In this document: positions 35,809 to 44,849 of the stretch, piece by piece
How positions within the stretch are numbered: position 1 is the first letter of the stretch
Layout: each line of letters opens with the position of its first letter
From: Clavibacter sp. VKM Ac-2873
Lineage (GTDB): Bacteria > Actinomycetota > Actinomycetes > Actinomycetales > Microbacteriaceae
Direction: 5' to 3'
Assembly (NCBI RefSeq): GCF_015351075.1
Contig: NZ_JADKRS010000001.1
Location: forward strand, 496,001 to 560,000
Length of the DNA stretch: 64,000 nucleotides
Program-made: the position numbers and the translations under genes
The notes under the pieces: model-generated
Database searches by the model: none
What the model saw: only the letters and a program-made list of their open reading frames with translations
Told to the model about the DNA's origin: nothing

Positions 35809-35817
35809 ATTCTGTCA
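35809..35817 (-). promoter_or_regulatory. Extended -10 promoter of rplS
   Basis: Minus-strand TGACAGAAT gives a TGn extension plus CAGAAT, about 118 nt before the rplS ATG. The 35692-35864 gap holds this and the leader. Confidence 0.4.
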
Positions 35818-35864
35818 CCTCGGGCGCGTCGAGCGCAAAGCGCGGAGCCCGCGCGCGCGGCGGA

Positions 35865-36356
35865 TCAGTCCAGCCGGATCGTGCGCCCCGCGCCAGGACC
35901 CTCGGCGGCCTTCCACCCGGGCGGTCGCGGCTGGGCGTCCCGCTCGATGACGGCGATGACCTCCTGCATGCGCTGCCGCGTCTCCGCCAGCAGCTGGCGG
36001 ATCCCCAGCACGACGAGCGCGACGGCCGCGAGGGCCGCCACGACGGCGCACCAGGTGCTCACGACGGAGTAGGTGCCCGTGCCGAGGACGGCGAGGGAGA
36101 GGACCACGACCGCCACCGCGTCCGTCGGGGAGACGGCCCGGGCCGTGCGGACCGATCGCCGGGCCAGGACGAGGCCGAGGCCGGCGAGCAGGGCGATCCC
36201 GAGGGCGCCGGCCGCGAGCATCACGAGGAGCAGCTCCCATCCACCGGACCCGAACGCCGCCCAGCCCACGAGGAGCCAGGCGGGGAGCACGACGACCGCG
36301 GCGAACTGCCAGCGGTAGAGCACGCGACGGAGGCCGAGGAGCGAGGACTGCTGCAT
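35865..36356 (-). CDS. Conserved membrane protein, four predicted helices
   Basis: A 163-aa protein with hydrophobic segments at about residues 18-36, 41-64, 78-97 and 101-121, then a charged cytoplasmic tail (QLLAETRQRMQEVIAVIERDAQ). I do not recognise a family. A TACCAT box 6 nt before the ATG predicts a leaderless mRNA. It diverges from map 70 bp away, and the two interrupt the usual trmD-rplS linkage. Confidence 0.7.
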   Translation of the reverse strand: MQQSSLLGLRRVLYRWQFAAVVVLPAWLLVGWAAFGSGGWELLLVMLAAGALGIALLAGLGLVLARRSVRTARAVSPTDAVAVVVLSLAVLGTGTYSVVSTWCAVVAALAAVALVVLGIRQLLAETRQRMQEVIAVIERDAQPRPPGWKAAEGPGAGRTIRLD

Positions 36357-36362
36357 GGGTCG

Positions 36363-36368
36363 ATGGTA
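36363..36368 (-). promoter_or_regulatory. -10 element of the 163-aa membrane protein gene, leaderless spacing
   Basis: TACCAT on the minus strand with a 6-nt spacer to the ATG at 36356. Confidence 0.45.
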
Positions 36369-36413
36369 CGAGCGGATCCTGGGCGCCACAGGGGCACCGC
36401 GGCCCGGCTCCCG

Positions 36414-36419
36414 TAGGAT
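36414..36419 (+). promoter_or_regulatory. -10 element of map, leaderless spacing
   Basis: TAGGAT with a 7-nt spacer to the GTG at 36427, which is followed at once by an in-frame ATG. Confidence 0.45.
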
Positions 36420-36426
36420 CCTCCGC

Positions 36427-37194
36427 GTGATGGAACTGCGAACGCCCGCCGAGATGGACCAGATGCGACCCGCCGGGGAGTTCGTGGCCTCCGTGCTCAC
36501 CGCCCTCGCCGCGCAGGCGGCCGTCGGCGTCAACCTGCTCGACCTCGACCGCCAGGCGCATCGGATGATCCGCGACCGCGGCGCCGAGTCCTGCTACATC
36601 GACTACCACCCGTCCTTCGGCGCCATGCCGTTCGGCAAGGTGCTCTGCACGTCCGTCAACGACGGCGTGCTGCACGGGCTCCCCCACGACTACCGGCTCC
36701 AGGACGGCGACCTCCTGAGCCTCGACTTCGCGGCGTCCGTCGACGGCTGGGTCAGCGACTCGGCCGTCAGCGTCATCGTCGGCACGCCCCGCGCCGAGGA
36801 CGTGCGCCTCATCGAGGTGACGACCGCGGCGCTCGAGGCCGGGATCCGCGCGGCGCAGCCCGGCGGACGCACGGGCGACATCTCGGCCGCGATCGGCGCC
36901 GTCGCGACGGAGGCCGGCTACGCGGTCAACACCGACTTCGGCGGGCACGGCGTCGGCCGCACCATGCACGGCGACCCCCACATCGCGAACCAGGGCCGGC
37001 CGAACCGGGGCGTGCCGCTCCGACCCGGGCTCGTCATCGCGATCGAGCCCTGGTTCCTGCAGAGCACCGACGAGATCTACACCGACAAGGACGGCTGGAC
37101 GCTCCGCAGCGCCGACGGCTCGCGTGGGGCGCACATGGAGCACACGGTCGCCATCACCGAGGACGGGCCGCTCATCCTCACCGCGCGCGCCTAG
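36427..37194 (+). CDS. map: Type I methionine aminopeptidase
   Basis: A 255-aa (or 254-aa) metallopeptidase that removes N-terminal Met from new proteins. The metal ligands are two Asp in LSLDFAASVDGWVSDSAVS, His in FGGHGVGRTMH, Glu in AIEPWF and Glu in AHMEHTVAI. The start is GTG 36427 if the mRNA is leaderless (TAGGAT box 7 nt upstream), otherwise ATG 36430. It is convergent with trmD, with 21 bp between stops and no terminator evident. Confidence 0.94.
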   Translation: MMELRTPAEMDQMRPAGEFVASVLTALAAQAAVGVNLLDLDRQAHRMIRDRGAESCYIDYHPSFGAMPFGKVLCTSVNDGVLHGLPHDYRLQDGDLLSLDFAASVDGWVSDSAVSVIVGTPRAEDVRLIEVTTAALEAGIRAAQPGGRTGDISAAIGAVATEAGYAVNTDFGGHGVGRTMHGDPHIANQGRPNRGVPLRPGLVIAIEPWFLQSTDEIYTDKDGWTLRSADGSRGAHMEHTVAITEDGPLILTARA

Positions 37195-37215
37195 CGGGCG
37201 CGGCGCAGGCCCAGG

Positions 37216-37902
37216 TCAGTCCGGCAGCAGGTCCGGGCGGACGCGGCGCGTGCGCTCGAGCTGCTGCTCGCGACGCCATTCCGCGATCGCGCCGTGGTTG
37301 CCGCTGCGCAGCACGTCCGGGACGGCGAGCCCGCGCCACTCGGGTGGCTTCGTGTAGCTCGGGTGCTCGAGCAGGCCGTCGGAGTGGCTCTCCTCCACGA
37401 GGCTCGCGGGGTTGCCCACGACACCGGGCACGAGCCGGCCGATGGCCTCGATCATGGCCATGACGGCGACCTCGCCGCCGTTGAGCACGTAGTCGCCGAG
37501 GCTGACCAGGCGCACCCGGGCGCGCGCGGCGGTGTGGTCGACGACGCGCTGGTCGATGCCCTCGTAGCGGCCGCAGCCGAACGCCAGGTGGGGCTCCGCG
37601 GAGAGCTCCTGCGCCATGGCCTGCGTGAAGACCTCGCCCGCGGGCGAGGGGAAGATGACGACCGGGTCCGCGTCGTCGGCCAGGACCTCGTCCATGGCCT
37701 CGCCCCAGGGCTCGGGGCGCATGACCATGCCGGCGCCGCCGCCGTACGGCGTGTCGTCGACCGTGCGGTGGCGGTCGTGCGTGAAGGCGCGCAGGTCGTG
37801 CACGCGGAGGTCGATGAGGCCGGACTGCCGCGCGCGTCCGAGCAGGGAGATGTCGAGCACCCCGAAGAACTCGGGGAAGATCGAGACGATGTCGATCCGC
37901 AT
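37216..37902 (-). CDS. trmD: tRNA (guanine-N1)-methyltransferase TrmD
   Basis: A 228-aa SPOUT methyltransferase that makes m1G37 in tRNAs. The N-terminus is [13 protein letters not shown]. The trefoil-knot SAM site is [20 protein letters not shown], with [18 protein letters not shown] and a C-terminal [12 protein letters not shown]. Its ATG is 1 nt after the rimM stop, so it is coupled to rimM. It is the last gene of rpsP-khpA-rimM-trmD. Confidence 0.95.
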   Translation of the reverse strand: MRIDIVSIFPEFFGVLDISLLGRARQSGLIDLRVHDLRAFTHDRHRTVDDTPYGGGAGMVMRPEPWGEAMDEVLADDADPVVIFPSPAGEVFTQAMAQELSAEPHLAFGCGRYEGIDQRVVDHTAARARVRLVSLGDYVLNGGEVAVMAMIEAIGRLVPGVVGNPASLVEESHSDGLLEHPSYTKPPEWRGLAVPDVLRSGNHGAIAEWRREQQLERTRRVRPDLLPD

Positions 37903-37903
37903 G

Positions 37904-38545
37904 TCAGCGGGCGTCGTCGCCTTCGGGGGCGGGATCGGAGCCGACCTCGGACCCGGCGTCCGCAGCGGGCGTCGGCTTCTCGTCCGGGATCTCCTCGAAG
38001 AGGCCGAACGGCGGCGTGACGACGAGCGTGCCGGCCTCCACGTCCACCGACGGGACGATGGCCTGCACGAACGGGACGAGGACGGTGCCGGACGGGGTGT
38101 CCACGTGCAGCAGGTCCTGCGCCGGGAAGTGGTCCACGAGCGCGACGGTGCCGACCTCGACGCCGTCGCGGAGCACGCGGAGGCCCACGAGCTGGTGGTC
38201 GTACCAGGCGTCCGGCTCGGCGGGCTCGTCCGCGGGGGGCGTCATCCAGAGGATGGCCTTGGCGAGCGACTCGGCAGCGGTGCGGTCGGCGACGCCCTCG
38301 AAGAAGCCGACGGGGTGGCTGTTGTACCAGCGGAGCTCGGTGAGCGTGAGGGAGCGTCCGTGCCAGGGGGACGACTCGGGGACCTGGAGCGAGAACTCGG
38401 CTCCCGGGGTGAACCGCTTGTCGGGGTCGTCCGTGAACAGCTCGAGCTTCACGGCGCCCTTGAGCCCGTGCGCCTTGGTCAGCCGGCCCACGCGGAACGC
38501 CGCGGGGTCACGGACGATGTCCTCAGGAATCGGTGTCCACCACAT
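37904..38545 (-). CDS. rimM: 16S rRNA processing protein RimM
   Basis: A 213-aa 30S maturation factor that binds S19 in the 16S head. The N-terminal beta-barrel has [23 protein letters not shown]. The C-terminal PRC-barrel has [22 protein letters not shown] and [21 protein letters not shown] 35-residue acidic tail is extra. The ATG at 38545 overlaps khpA by 23 nt, and no better start is present in frame. Confidence 0.92.
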   Translation of the reverse strand: MWWTPIPEDIVRDPAAFRVGRLTKAHGLKGAVKLELFTDDPDKRFTPGAEFSLQVPESSPWHGRSLTLTELRWYNSHPVGFFEGVADRTAAESLAKAILWMTPPADEPAEPDAWYDHQLVGLRVLRDGVEVGTVALVDHFPAQDLLHVDTPSGTVLVPFVQAIVPSVDVEAGTLVVTPPFGLFEEIPDEKPTPAADAGSEVGSDPAPEGDDAR

Positions 38546-38759
38546 CGACGCGGACGCGCTGGCCGTCGGCGAGAGCCGAGACGAGCGTCCGGAGGGCCTT
38601 CGCGGTGCGACCCGCTCGGCCGATGACCCGGCCGAGGTCCTCGGGGTGCACGCGCACCTCGAGGACCTCGCCGCGGGGGGATCCCTTGCTCGTCACGGAG
38701 ACGTCGTCCGGGTGCTCGACGATGCCCTTGACCAGATGAGCGAGCGCGGGGGCGAGCAT
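38523..38759 (-). CDS. khpA: KH-domain RNA-binding protein KhpA
   Basis: A 78-aa single KH domain with VHPEDLGRVIGRAGRTAKALR holding the GxxG RNA-binding loop. KhpA proteins partner with KhpB/Jag and influence cell division and elongation in Gram-positives. It starts 3 nt after the rpsP stop and overlaps rimM. Confidence 0.93.
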   Translation of the reverse strand: MLAPALAHLVKGIVEHPDDVSVTSKGSPRGEVLEVRVHPEDLGRVIGRAGRTAKALRTLVSALADGQRVRVDVVDTDS

Positions 38760-38762
38760 GGG

Positions 38763-39176
38763 CTAGGCCTGCTCCTCGGTCGCCTCGGCCTCAGCCGGAG
38801 CGGCCTCGGGCGCGGGGGCGGCCTTCTCGGTCTTGGGCTTGAGGACCGGCTTCTTCTTCTCGTCCGCGACGTACGCGGGCTTCGCCTCGCGGGTGCGGAC
38901 GGTGGAGACGGCGTCCTTGTCGCCCTTGAAGCGACCCCAGTCGCCCGTGAGCTTGAGGAGGGCCTCGACCTGCTCGGTGGGCTGGGCGCCCACGGAGAGC
39001 CAGTACTGCGCCCGCTCCGACTGGATCTCGATGAACGAGGGCTCCTCGGTGGGGTGGTACTTGCCGATCTCCTCGATGACGCGGCCGTCGCGCTTGGTGC
39101 GCGAGTCGGCGACGACGATGCGGTAGTACGGCGCGCGGATCTTGCCCAGGCGCTTCAGACGGATCTTGACAGCCAC
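38763..39176 (-). CDS. rpsP: 30S ribosomal protein S16
   Basis: A 137-aa S16. The core is [38 protein letters not shown] and [14 protein letters not shown] 50-residue Lys/Ala/Glu tail follows, as in actinobacteria. The GTG at 39176 gives the conserved MAVKIRL start and has AGGAG 6 nt upstream. It heads the rpsP-khpA-rimM-trmD operon. Confidence 0.96.
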   Translation of the reverse strand: MAVKIRLKRLGKIRAPYYRIVVADSRTKRDGRVIEEIGKYHPTEEPSFIEIQSERAQYWLSVGAQPTEQVEALLKLTGDWGRFKGDKDAVSTVRTREAKPAYVADEKKKPVLKPKTEKAAPAPEAAPAEAEATEEQA

Positions 39177-39304
39177 AATTCTCCTGAATTTCTTTTGTGT
39201 GGGGTGAACTGACGGCCGTGAGCGTGGGGGCACACTCGGCATTGGTTCGATGGGGTCTCGCGGCGCCTGATTAGAGGGTCGGACGATCGCGGACTCGACA
39301 GATC

Positions 39305-39313
39305 ATTATGGCA
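39305..39313 (-). promoter_or_regulatory. Extended -10 promoter of the rpsP operon
   Basis: Minus-strand TGCCATAAT gives a TGn extension plus CATAAT, the most consensus-like -10 seen in the window. The leader to the GTG at 39176 is about 120 nt. Confidence 0.55.
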
Positions 39314-39391
39314 GACGCCGGGCCGGGCCGGGACCCCTCCGGTCGGCGCGCCGCACGCCGTCATCGCCCGGCCGCTCCGCGGGGTGCGTGG

Positions 39392-39397
39392 CATGAT
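39392..39397 (+). promoter_or_regulatory. Possible -10 element of the GCS2-family gene
   Basis: CATGAT preceded by TGG as an extended -10, about 52 nt before the ATG at 39450. Confidence 0.35.
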
Positions 39398-39449
39398 CGG
39401 ACGACACCCGGCGCATGCGCCCCGAGACCCCGTGGACGGCAGGACCCGC

Positions 39450-40583
39450 ATGCAGATCGACTTCGCCCGCCAGCCCCCGTCCCGCGTGGGCATCGAGTGG
39501 GAGCTCGCGTGCGTCGACCGCGGCTCGGGCGAGCTGGCGGGCGTCGCGCCGGAGATCCTCCGCTCCTTCCCCCACGACGACGCCCACCCGCACGTGACCG
39601 GGGAGTTCCTCACCAACACGGTCGAGGTCGTCAGCGCGCCGCATTCCCGCGTGGGGCACGCCGTCGACGACCTCGCGCGGCTCATCGAGCGGGTGGTGGA
39701 CGTCGCGGATCCGCTCGGCATCGACCTCATGTGCGCGGGCACGCACCCCTTCAGCGCGTGGCCGGACCAGGACGTGACGCCCGACAACGAGCGCTACGCC
39801 ACGCTCCTCGACCGCACCAGGTGGTGGGGGCGCCAGATGATGATCTGGGGCGTGCACGTGCACGTCGGCATCGACGACGCGTCGAAGGCGCTGCCGATCC
39901 TCAACGCGCTCCTCGTGCACCTCCCCCGGTTCCAGGCGCTCAGCGCGTCGAGCCCCTTCTGGTCCGGGCAGGAGACGGGCTACGCGTCCAACCGGGCGCT
40001 CATGTTCCAGCAGCTGCCGACCGCGGGGCTCCCGCCCGACCTCACGACGTGGGCCGACTACGAGCGGCTCGTCGGGGACATGACGCACGTCGGCGTCATC
40101 GACCACCACAGCGAGCTGCGCTGGGACATCCGGCCGGCGCCCAAGTGGGGCACCCTCGAGACCCGCGTGTTCGACGGCGTCTCGACGCTCCGGGAGATCG
40201 CGTCGCTCGCGGCCCTCGTGCAGTGCCTGGTGCACGACATGTCGGCCGCGCTCGACCGCGGCGAGCAGCTCCCGCGGATGCAGCCGTGGTTCGTGCGCGA
40301 GAACAAGTGGCGCGCGGCCCGCTACGGGATGGACGCCATCATCATCCAGGACGCCGCGGGCGAGGAGGCCCTCGTGGGCGACGACACCCGGGCGCTCGTG
40401 GAGCGCCTCTCCCCCACCGCCGACGCGCTCGGCTGCGAGGCCGAGCTCCGCGGCATCCTCGAGATCGTCGACCACGGCGCGAGCTACCAGCGGCAGCTGC
40501 GGGTCGCCGAGCGGGCCGACGGTGCGCTCGCCCCCGTGGTCACGCACCTCGTCGAGGAGCTGCGCTCAGGATTGGGTCGGTGA
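39450..40583 (+). CDS. Glutamate-cysteine ligase family protein (GCS2/YbdK type)
   Basis: A 377-aa carboxylate-amine ligase: VGIEWELACVDRGSGEL at the N-terminus, TGEFLTNTVEVVSAPH, IWGVHVHVGIDDASKALPI, PKWGTLETRVFDG and ENKWRAARYGMDA. Members ligate glutamate to cysteine or other amines; this could serve glutathione-like thiol or gamma-glutamyl chemistry, but the true substrate is not certain. The ATG at 39450 was chosen over 39384 because it opens the domain and follows GGCAGGA. The MarP-like gene follows 13 nt downstream. Confidence 0.87.
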   Translation: MQIDFARQPPSRVGIEWELACVDRGSGELAGVAPEILRSFPHDDAHPHVTGEFLTNTVEVVSAPHSRVGHAVDDLARLIERVVDVADPLGIDLMCAGTHPFSAWPDQDVTPDNERYATLLDRTRWWGRQMMIWGVHVHVGIDDASKALPILNALLVHLPRFQALSASSPFWSGQETGYASNRALMFQQLPTAGLPPDLTTWADYERLVGDMTHVGVIDHHSELRWDIRPAPKWGTLETRVFDGVSTLREIASLAALVQCLVHDMSAALDRGEQLPRMQPWFVRENKWRAARYGMDAIIIQDAAGEEALVGDDTRALVERLSPTADALGCEAELRGILEIVDHGASYQRQLRVAERADGALAPVVTHLVEELRSGLGR

Positions 40584-40596
40584 CGCGGGGCAGACT

Positions 40597-41796
40597 GTGC
40601 TGGTGAGCCCCGCCGTCGACATCGTCATCCTCGTCGTCGCCGTGCTCGCGGCCCTCGCCGGCTGGCGCCGCGGAGCCATCGTGACCCTGGCCGGGCTCGC
40701 CGGCATCGTGCTCGGCGTCCTGCTGGCGCTCTGGATCACGCCGGCCTTCCTCGCGCTCCTCGACCAGTTCGGCGTCGCCACCGGGATCACCCGCACGCTG
40801 GCCGCCGCGGTGCTGATGCTCGTCACCACCTCGCTCGTGAGCGGGATCCTCGCGCAGGTCGCGAGCGTCCTCACGCGCCTGCTCCGCCCGCGCGGCGCCG
40901 CGCAGGGGCTCGACCGCGGGATCGGCGCCGTCGCCGGGCTCGCCGCCTGGGCCGTCTCGGTGTGGTTCATCGGCGGCTTCCTCGCCTCCAGCGGCGTGAT
41001 CCCCGCGGTGCAGCTCGCGTCGTCGTCCCGCATCCTCCAGACCCTCGACCGGGTCAGCCCGATATCGAGCGGCACCGCGCTCTCCGCCCTCGACGACGCG
41101 CTCCACGACGTCGGCTACCCGCGCGTGTTCGCGAACGGCGAGGGGGCGATCGCCGACACGGCCGCACCCGATGCCGACGTCCCCGACGCGGTGCGCCGCT
41201 CCGCGTCGAGCGTCGTGAAGATCCTGTCGTCCGCGCCGGCCTGCGGCACCTCCTCCTCCGGCAGCGGCTGGGTCGTGCAGGGCGACCGCGTCGTGACGAA
41301 CGCGCACGTCGTGACCGGATCCGACGAGGTCTACGTCCAGCAGGGCGGCACGGGCGAGCTGCTGAAGGCGGAGCTCGTGGTGTTCGACCCCGCGCGCGAC
41401 GTCGCGATCCTGGCCGTCCCCGGGCTCACCGCTGCGCCGCTCGCGCTCGGCGATGAGCTCGCGGCGTCCGACGAGGCCGTCGTCGCCGGCTACCCGGGCG
41501 GCGGGCCGTACCAGGCCACCGGGGCGCGGATCCGCGAGGTCGTCGAGGCGCTCGGGACCGACATCCAGCACGAGCAGCCGGTCACGCGCGAGGTCTACTC
41601 CGTGCGCGGCACGGTCCGCCCCGGCGACTCGGGCGGCGCGCTGTTCGACGCGCAGGGGCGCGTGGTCGGCCTGGTGTTCGCGACCTCGACGGTGGACTCC
41701 CAGACGGGCTACGCGATGACCCTCGGCGAGATCGCGCCCGTGCTGCAGCAGGCCGGCGCGTCCACGCCCGTCGACTCCGGGCGCTGCTCCGTCTGA
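40597..41796 (+). CDS. MarP-like membrane serine protease
   Basis: A 399-aa protein with four N-terminal membrane helices in a CvpA-like domain (residues about 5-130: VDIVILVVAVLAALAGWRRG) and a periplasm-facing trypsin-like domain. The triad is His in NAHVVTG, Asp in DPARDVAIL and Ser in RPGDSGGALFD. Cys residues flank the protease domain as in MarP, the acid-resistance protease of mycobacteria. The GTG at 40597 is 6 nt after GCGGGG; 40603 is also possible. It probably forms an operon with the GCS2-type gene. Confidence 0.88.
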   Translation: MLVSPAVDIVILVVAVLAALAGWRRGAIVTLAGLAGIVLGVLLALWITPAFLALLDQFGVATGITRTLAAAVLMLVTTSLVSGILAQVASVLTRLLRPRGAAQGLDRGIGAVAGLAAWAVSVWFIGGFLASSGVIPAVQLASSSRILQTLDRVSPISSGTALSALDDALHDVGYPRVFANGEGAIADTAAPDADVPDAVRRSASSVVKILSSAPACGTSSSGSGWVVQGDRVVTNAHVVTGSDEVYVQQGGTGELLKAELVVFDPARDVAILAVPGLTAAPLALGDELAASDEAVVAGYPGGGPYQATGARIREVVEALGTDIQHEQPVTREVYSVRGTVRPGDSGGALFDAQGRVVGLVFATSTVDSQTGYAMTLGEIAPVLQQAGASTPVDSGRCSV

Positions 41797-41806
41797 CGCT
41801 CGGTCG

Positions 41807-42184
41807 TCAGGCCGCGACGACGGACAGCACGTTGCCGGCCGGGTCGCGGAACCAGGCGATGTCGGGGCCGTTGCCGCGCATGATGCCGCGAGAGTCCGTG
41901 GGCATCCCCGGGAAGACCGCCGTGTCCACGCCGCGGGAGTTCAGCTCGACGACCGCCTGCTCGACGTCGTCGACCTCGAGGTTGAGCACCGTGTACGTCG
42001 CGGGCTCGTGCCCGGGCTTCGGGTAGACGAGCACGCGCGCGCCGGACCCGGGGAGCACGAGCCGCAGCATCCCCATCTCGAGCACCTCCTCGACCTCGAG
42101 GCCGAGCGTGCCGCGGTAGAAGGCGAGGGCTGCGGGGACGTCGTCGACGCTGAAGCCGCTGAAGGCGGTGACGGGTGCGAACAC
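41807..42184 (-). CDS. VOC (glyoxalase/bleomycin-resistance-like) family protein
   Basis: A 125-aa single VOC module: [23 protein letters not shown], then [21 protein letters not shown] and [15 protein letters not shown], where Glu/His metal positions are only partly present. Substrate unknown. The GTG at 42184 is preceded by AGGAGCT; a longer reading to 42238 runs into the ffh terminator region. It is convergent with the MarP-like gene. Confidence 0.85.
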   Translation of the reverse strand: MFAPVTAFSGFSVDDVPAALAFYRGTLGLEVEEVLEMGMLRLVLPGSGARVLVYPKPGHEPATYTVLNLEVDDVEQAVVELNSRGVDTAVFPGMPTDSRGIMRGNGPDIAWFRDPAGNVLSVVAA

Positions 42185-42275
42185 GGGGAGCTCCTGACGC
42201 GCGGGACCGCTACGGGGTGCCGCGGTGCACGCCCCCACGCTGGCACGTCCGGGCGCGCGCGTCCAGGGACGCGAC

Positions 42276-42307
42276 GAGGGCCCTCCCGCCTGCGCGGGAG
42301 GGCCCTC
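42276..42307 (-). terminator. Intrinsic terminator after ffh
   Basis: A perfect 14-bp stem (42276-42289 with 42294-42307) with a 4-nt loop, 15 nt after the ffh stop and before the VOC gene on the same strand. Confidence 0.75.
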
Positions 42308-42322
42308 CGGTCGTGCGTCGGG

Positions 42323-43894
42323 TCAGCGCCCGAGGAACTTCTGCAGCGAGGCGAGCTCCTCCTCGCTCGGGGCGCCGGTCGCGCCGCCCTTCGCCGCGCC
42401 GGCGAGGCCGAAGCCGGACCCGGCGGGAGCCGTGGGACCGCCGATGCGCTGCCCGGACGCGAGGGCAGCGTTCTCCTGCGCCCGCTTGGCCGGGTTGCCC
42501 GACTTCGAGCCCTTCTTCTTCTGCTGCACGGGCTTGCGGCCCGAGTGCGCGCCGGGCATCGGTCCCATGCCGGGGATCTGCGGCATGCCGCCGCGCGCGA
42601 CCGTGCGCATCATCTTCGAGGCCTGCTCGAAGCGCTGCACGAGGCCGTTGACGTCGGTGACGGTCATGCCGGATCCGCGGGCGATGCGGAGGCGGCGCGA
42701 GCCGTTGAGGAGCTTCGGGTTCTGGCGCTCGGCCTTCGTCATCGACTGGATGATCGCCTCGGTGCGGACGATCTCCTTCTCGTCGAAGTTCTCCAGCTGG
42801 TCCTTCATGGCGCCCATGCCGGGGAGCATCCCCATCATCTTCTTGAGGGAGCCCTTGCCGCGCAGCTGCTGCATCTGCTTGAGGAAGTCGTCGAGCGTGA
42901 ACGTGTCGCTCGCGAGCTTCTGGGCGACCTCCATCGCCTCCTCCTCGTCGAAGGCCTGCTGGGCCTGCTCGATGAGGGTGAGGATGTCGCCGAGGTCGAG
43001 GATGCGGCTCGCCATGCGGTCGGGGTGGAAGGGCTCGAAGTCGTCGAGGCCCTCGCCCGTGGAGGCGAACATGATGGGACGGCCGGTGACGGAGGCGACC
43101 GAGAGGGCCGCTCCTCCGCGCGCGTCGCCGTCGAGCTTGGAGAGCACGACGCCCGTGAAGTCGACGCCGTCCTGGAAGGCCTTCGCGGTCGCGACCGCGT
43201 CCTGGCCGATCATGGCGTCGATGACGAAGAGGACCTCGTCCGGGTCGGTGGCCTTGCGGATGTCCGCGGCCTGCTTCATCAGCTCCGCGTCGACGCCGAG
43301 GCGGCCGGCCGTGTCGATGATGACGACGCTGTACTGCTTGTCGGCCGCGTGCTTCATCGCGTCCTTGGCGACGCGGACCGGGTTGCCCGTGCCGTTGCCG
43401 GGCTCGGGCGCGAAGACGGGGACGCCCGCCTGCTCCCCGACGACCTGCAGCTGCTGCACGGCGTTGGGGCGCTGGAGGTCGGCCGCGACGAGCATGGGCG
43501 TGTGCCCGTCCTTGGCGAGCCACTTGCCGAGCTTGCCGGCGAGGGTCGTCTTGCCCGCGCCCTGCAGGCCGGCGAGCATGATGACGGTCGGCGGCCTCTT
43601 GGCGAACTGGATGCGGCGCTGCTGGCCGCCGAGGATCGCCACGAGCTCCTCGTTGACGATCTGCACGACCTGCTGGGCGGGGTTCAGCGCCTGGCTGACC
43701 TCGCCGCCGAGGGCGCGTTCGCGGACGGACGCGGTGAACGCCTTGACGACGTCGAGCGCGACGTCGGCCTCGAGCAGCGCGCGGCGGATCTCGCGGACGG
43801 TGCCGTCGACGTCCGCGGCGCTGAGCTTGCCCTTGCCGCGCAGGTTCTTGAAGGTCTCGGCGAGGCGGTCCGAGAGTGTTCCGAAGGTAGCCAT
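42323..43894 (-). CDS. ffh: Signal recognition particle protein Ffh
   Basis: A 523-aa SRP GTPase. NG domain: LAGLQGAGKTTLAGKLGKWL (G1), DTAGRLGVDAELMKQ (G3), VLSKLDGDARGGAALS (G4 area). M domain: GMGAMKDQLENFDEKEI and RRLRIARGSGMTVTDVNGLV bind SRP RNA and signal peptides. A Gly/Ala-rich 80-residue tail follows. It targets membrane proteins to the translocon with FtsY, encoded just upstream. Confidence 0.96.
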   Translation of the reverse strand: MATFGTLSDRLAETFKNLRGKGKLSAADVDGTVREIRRALLEADVALDVVKAFTASVRERALGGEVSQALNPAQQVVQIVNEELVAILGGQQRRIQFAKRPPTVIMLAGLQGAGKTTLAGKLGKWLAKDGHTPMLVAADLQRPNAVQQLQVVGEQAGVPVFAPEPGNGTGNPVRVAKDAMKHAADKQYSVVIIDTAGRLGVDAELMKQAADIRKATDPDEVLFVIDAMIGQDAVATAKAFQDGVDFTGVVLSKLDGDARGGAALSVASVTGRPIMFASTGEGLDDFEPFHPDRMASRILDLGDILTLIEQAQQAFDEEEAMEVAQKLASDTFTLDDFLKQMQQLRGKGSLKKMMGMLPGMGAMKDQLENFDEKEIVRTEAIIQSMTKAERQNPKLLNGSRRLRIARGSGMTVTDVNGLVQRFEQASKMMRTVARGGMPQIPGMGPMPGAHSGRKPVQQKKKGSKSGNPAKRAQENAALASGQRIGGPTAPAGSGFGLAGAAKGGATGAPSEEELASLQKFLGR

Positions 43895-43903
43895 GGTGGG
43901 TCC

Positions 43904-43909
43904 AGCTTA
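43904..43909 (-). promoter_or_regulatory. Possible -10 element of ffh
   Basis: TAAGCT on the minus strand, 9 nt before the ATG at 43894, giving at most a 2-3 nt leader. Confidence 0.4.
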
Positions 43910-43953
43910 ACCGGCGGCGCGAGGGGGTCCGGTCAGGGAGCCCGGGTCGGAGG

Positions 43954-44829
43954 TCAGCCGACGAGGTTCTGCGCGAAGACGTGGGGCGTGAAGCCCGTGA
44001 GGTCGCCGATCCCCTCGCCCTGGCCGATGAGCTTGATCGGGATGCCGGTGCGCTCCTGCACGTTGAGGATGAAGCCGCCCTTCGCGGATCCGTCGAGCTT
44101 CGTGATGACGAGGCCCGTGACGCCGCCGTGCTCGATGAACGCCTGCGCCTGCGCGAGCCCGTTCTGGCCGGTCGTCGCGTCGAGGACGAGCAGCACCTCC
44201 GCGATGGGCGACTGCTTCTCGACCACGCGGCGGATCTTGGACAGCTCGTCCATGAGGCCGCCCTTGGTGTGCAGGCGGCCGGCGGTGTCGATGATGACCA
44301 TCTCCGTGCCGGTGCGCATCGCGTGCTCGACGGTCTGGAAGGCGACGCTCGCGGGATCCTGACCGGGCTGCTGGGGGCGCACGATGTCGGCGCCGGCGCG
44401 CTCGGCCCAGGTCGCGAGCTGGTCCACGGCGGCCGCGCGGAACGTGTCGGCCGCGCCCACCACGACCGTGCGGCCGTAGTTGCGGAGGAACTTCGCGAAC
44501 TTGCCGATGGTGGTGGTCTTGCCGACGCCGTTGACGCCGACCACGAGGATCACGGCGGGGCGGGCGCTGAGCTTCAGCGTCGGGTCGTGCTTGGCCAGGC
44601 GCTCCTCGATGCTCTCGCGGAGCATGCGCTGGAGGTCGCGCGGATCGGTCGTGCGGTAGCGCTCGACCTTCTCGCGGAGGTCGTCGATGGTCGCCTCGGT
44701 GACGTCGGGGCCGAAGTCCGCGGTGATGAGCGCGGTCTCCAGGTCGTCCCACGTGGTCTCGTCGATCGTCGGCTTCGCGAACATCCCGCGGAGCGCGCCG
44801 GAGAGGGACCAGGGGGTGCGGGCTGCCAT
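43954..44829 (-). CDS. ftsY: SRP receptor FtsY
   Basis: A 291-aa SRP-receptor GTPase with [18 protein letters not shown] (P-loop), [32 protein letters not shown] and [14 protein letters not shown]. It lacks the acidic A domain of the E. coli protein and begins almost at the N domain, with a short basic/hydrophobic N-terminus ([13 protein letters not shown]) likely to contact membrane. A TACGCT box 6 nt before the ATG predicts a leaderless mRNA. It lies between smc and ffh. Confidence 0.95.
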   Translation of the reverse strand: MAARTPWSLSGALRGMFAKPTIDETTWDDLETALITADFGPDVTEATIDDLREKVERYRTTDPRDLQRMLRESIEERLAKHDPTLKLSARPAVILVVGVNGVGKTTTIGKFAKFLRNYGRTVVVGAADTFRAAAVDQLATWAERAGADIVRPQQPGQDPASVAFQTVEHAMRTGTEMVIIDTAGRLHTKGGLMDELSKIRRVVEKQSPIAEVLLVLDATTGQNGLAQAQAFIEHGGVTGLVITKLDGSAKGGFILNVQERTGIPIKLIGQGEGIGDLTGFTPHVFAQNLVG

Positions 44830-44835
44830 GTGCCC

Positions 44836-44841
44836 AGCGTA
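44836..44841 (-). promoter_or_regulatory. -10 element of ftsY, leaderless spacing
   Basis: TACGCT on the minus strand with a 6-nt spacer to the ATG at 44829. It lies in the 20-nt gap between the smc stop and ftsY. Confidence 0.45.
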
Positions 44842-44849
44842 GCCGCGGG

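Noticed and set aside
42185-42322. SRP RNA gene near ffh
   Set aside because: The region holds only the ffh terminator hairpin; no SRP RNA-like domain with a GGAA tetraloop and symmetric loop was seen.
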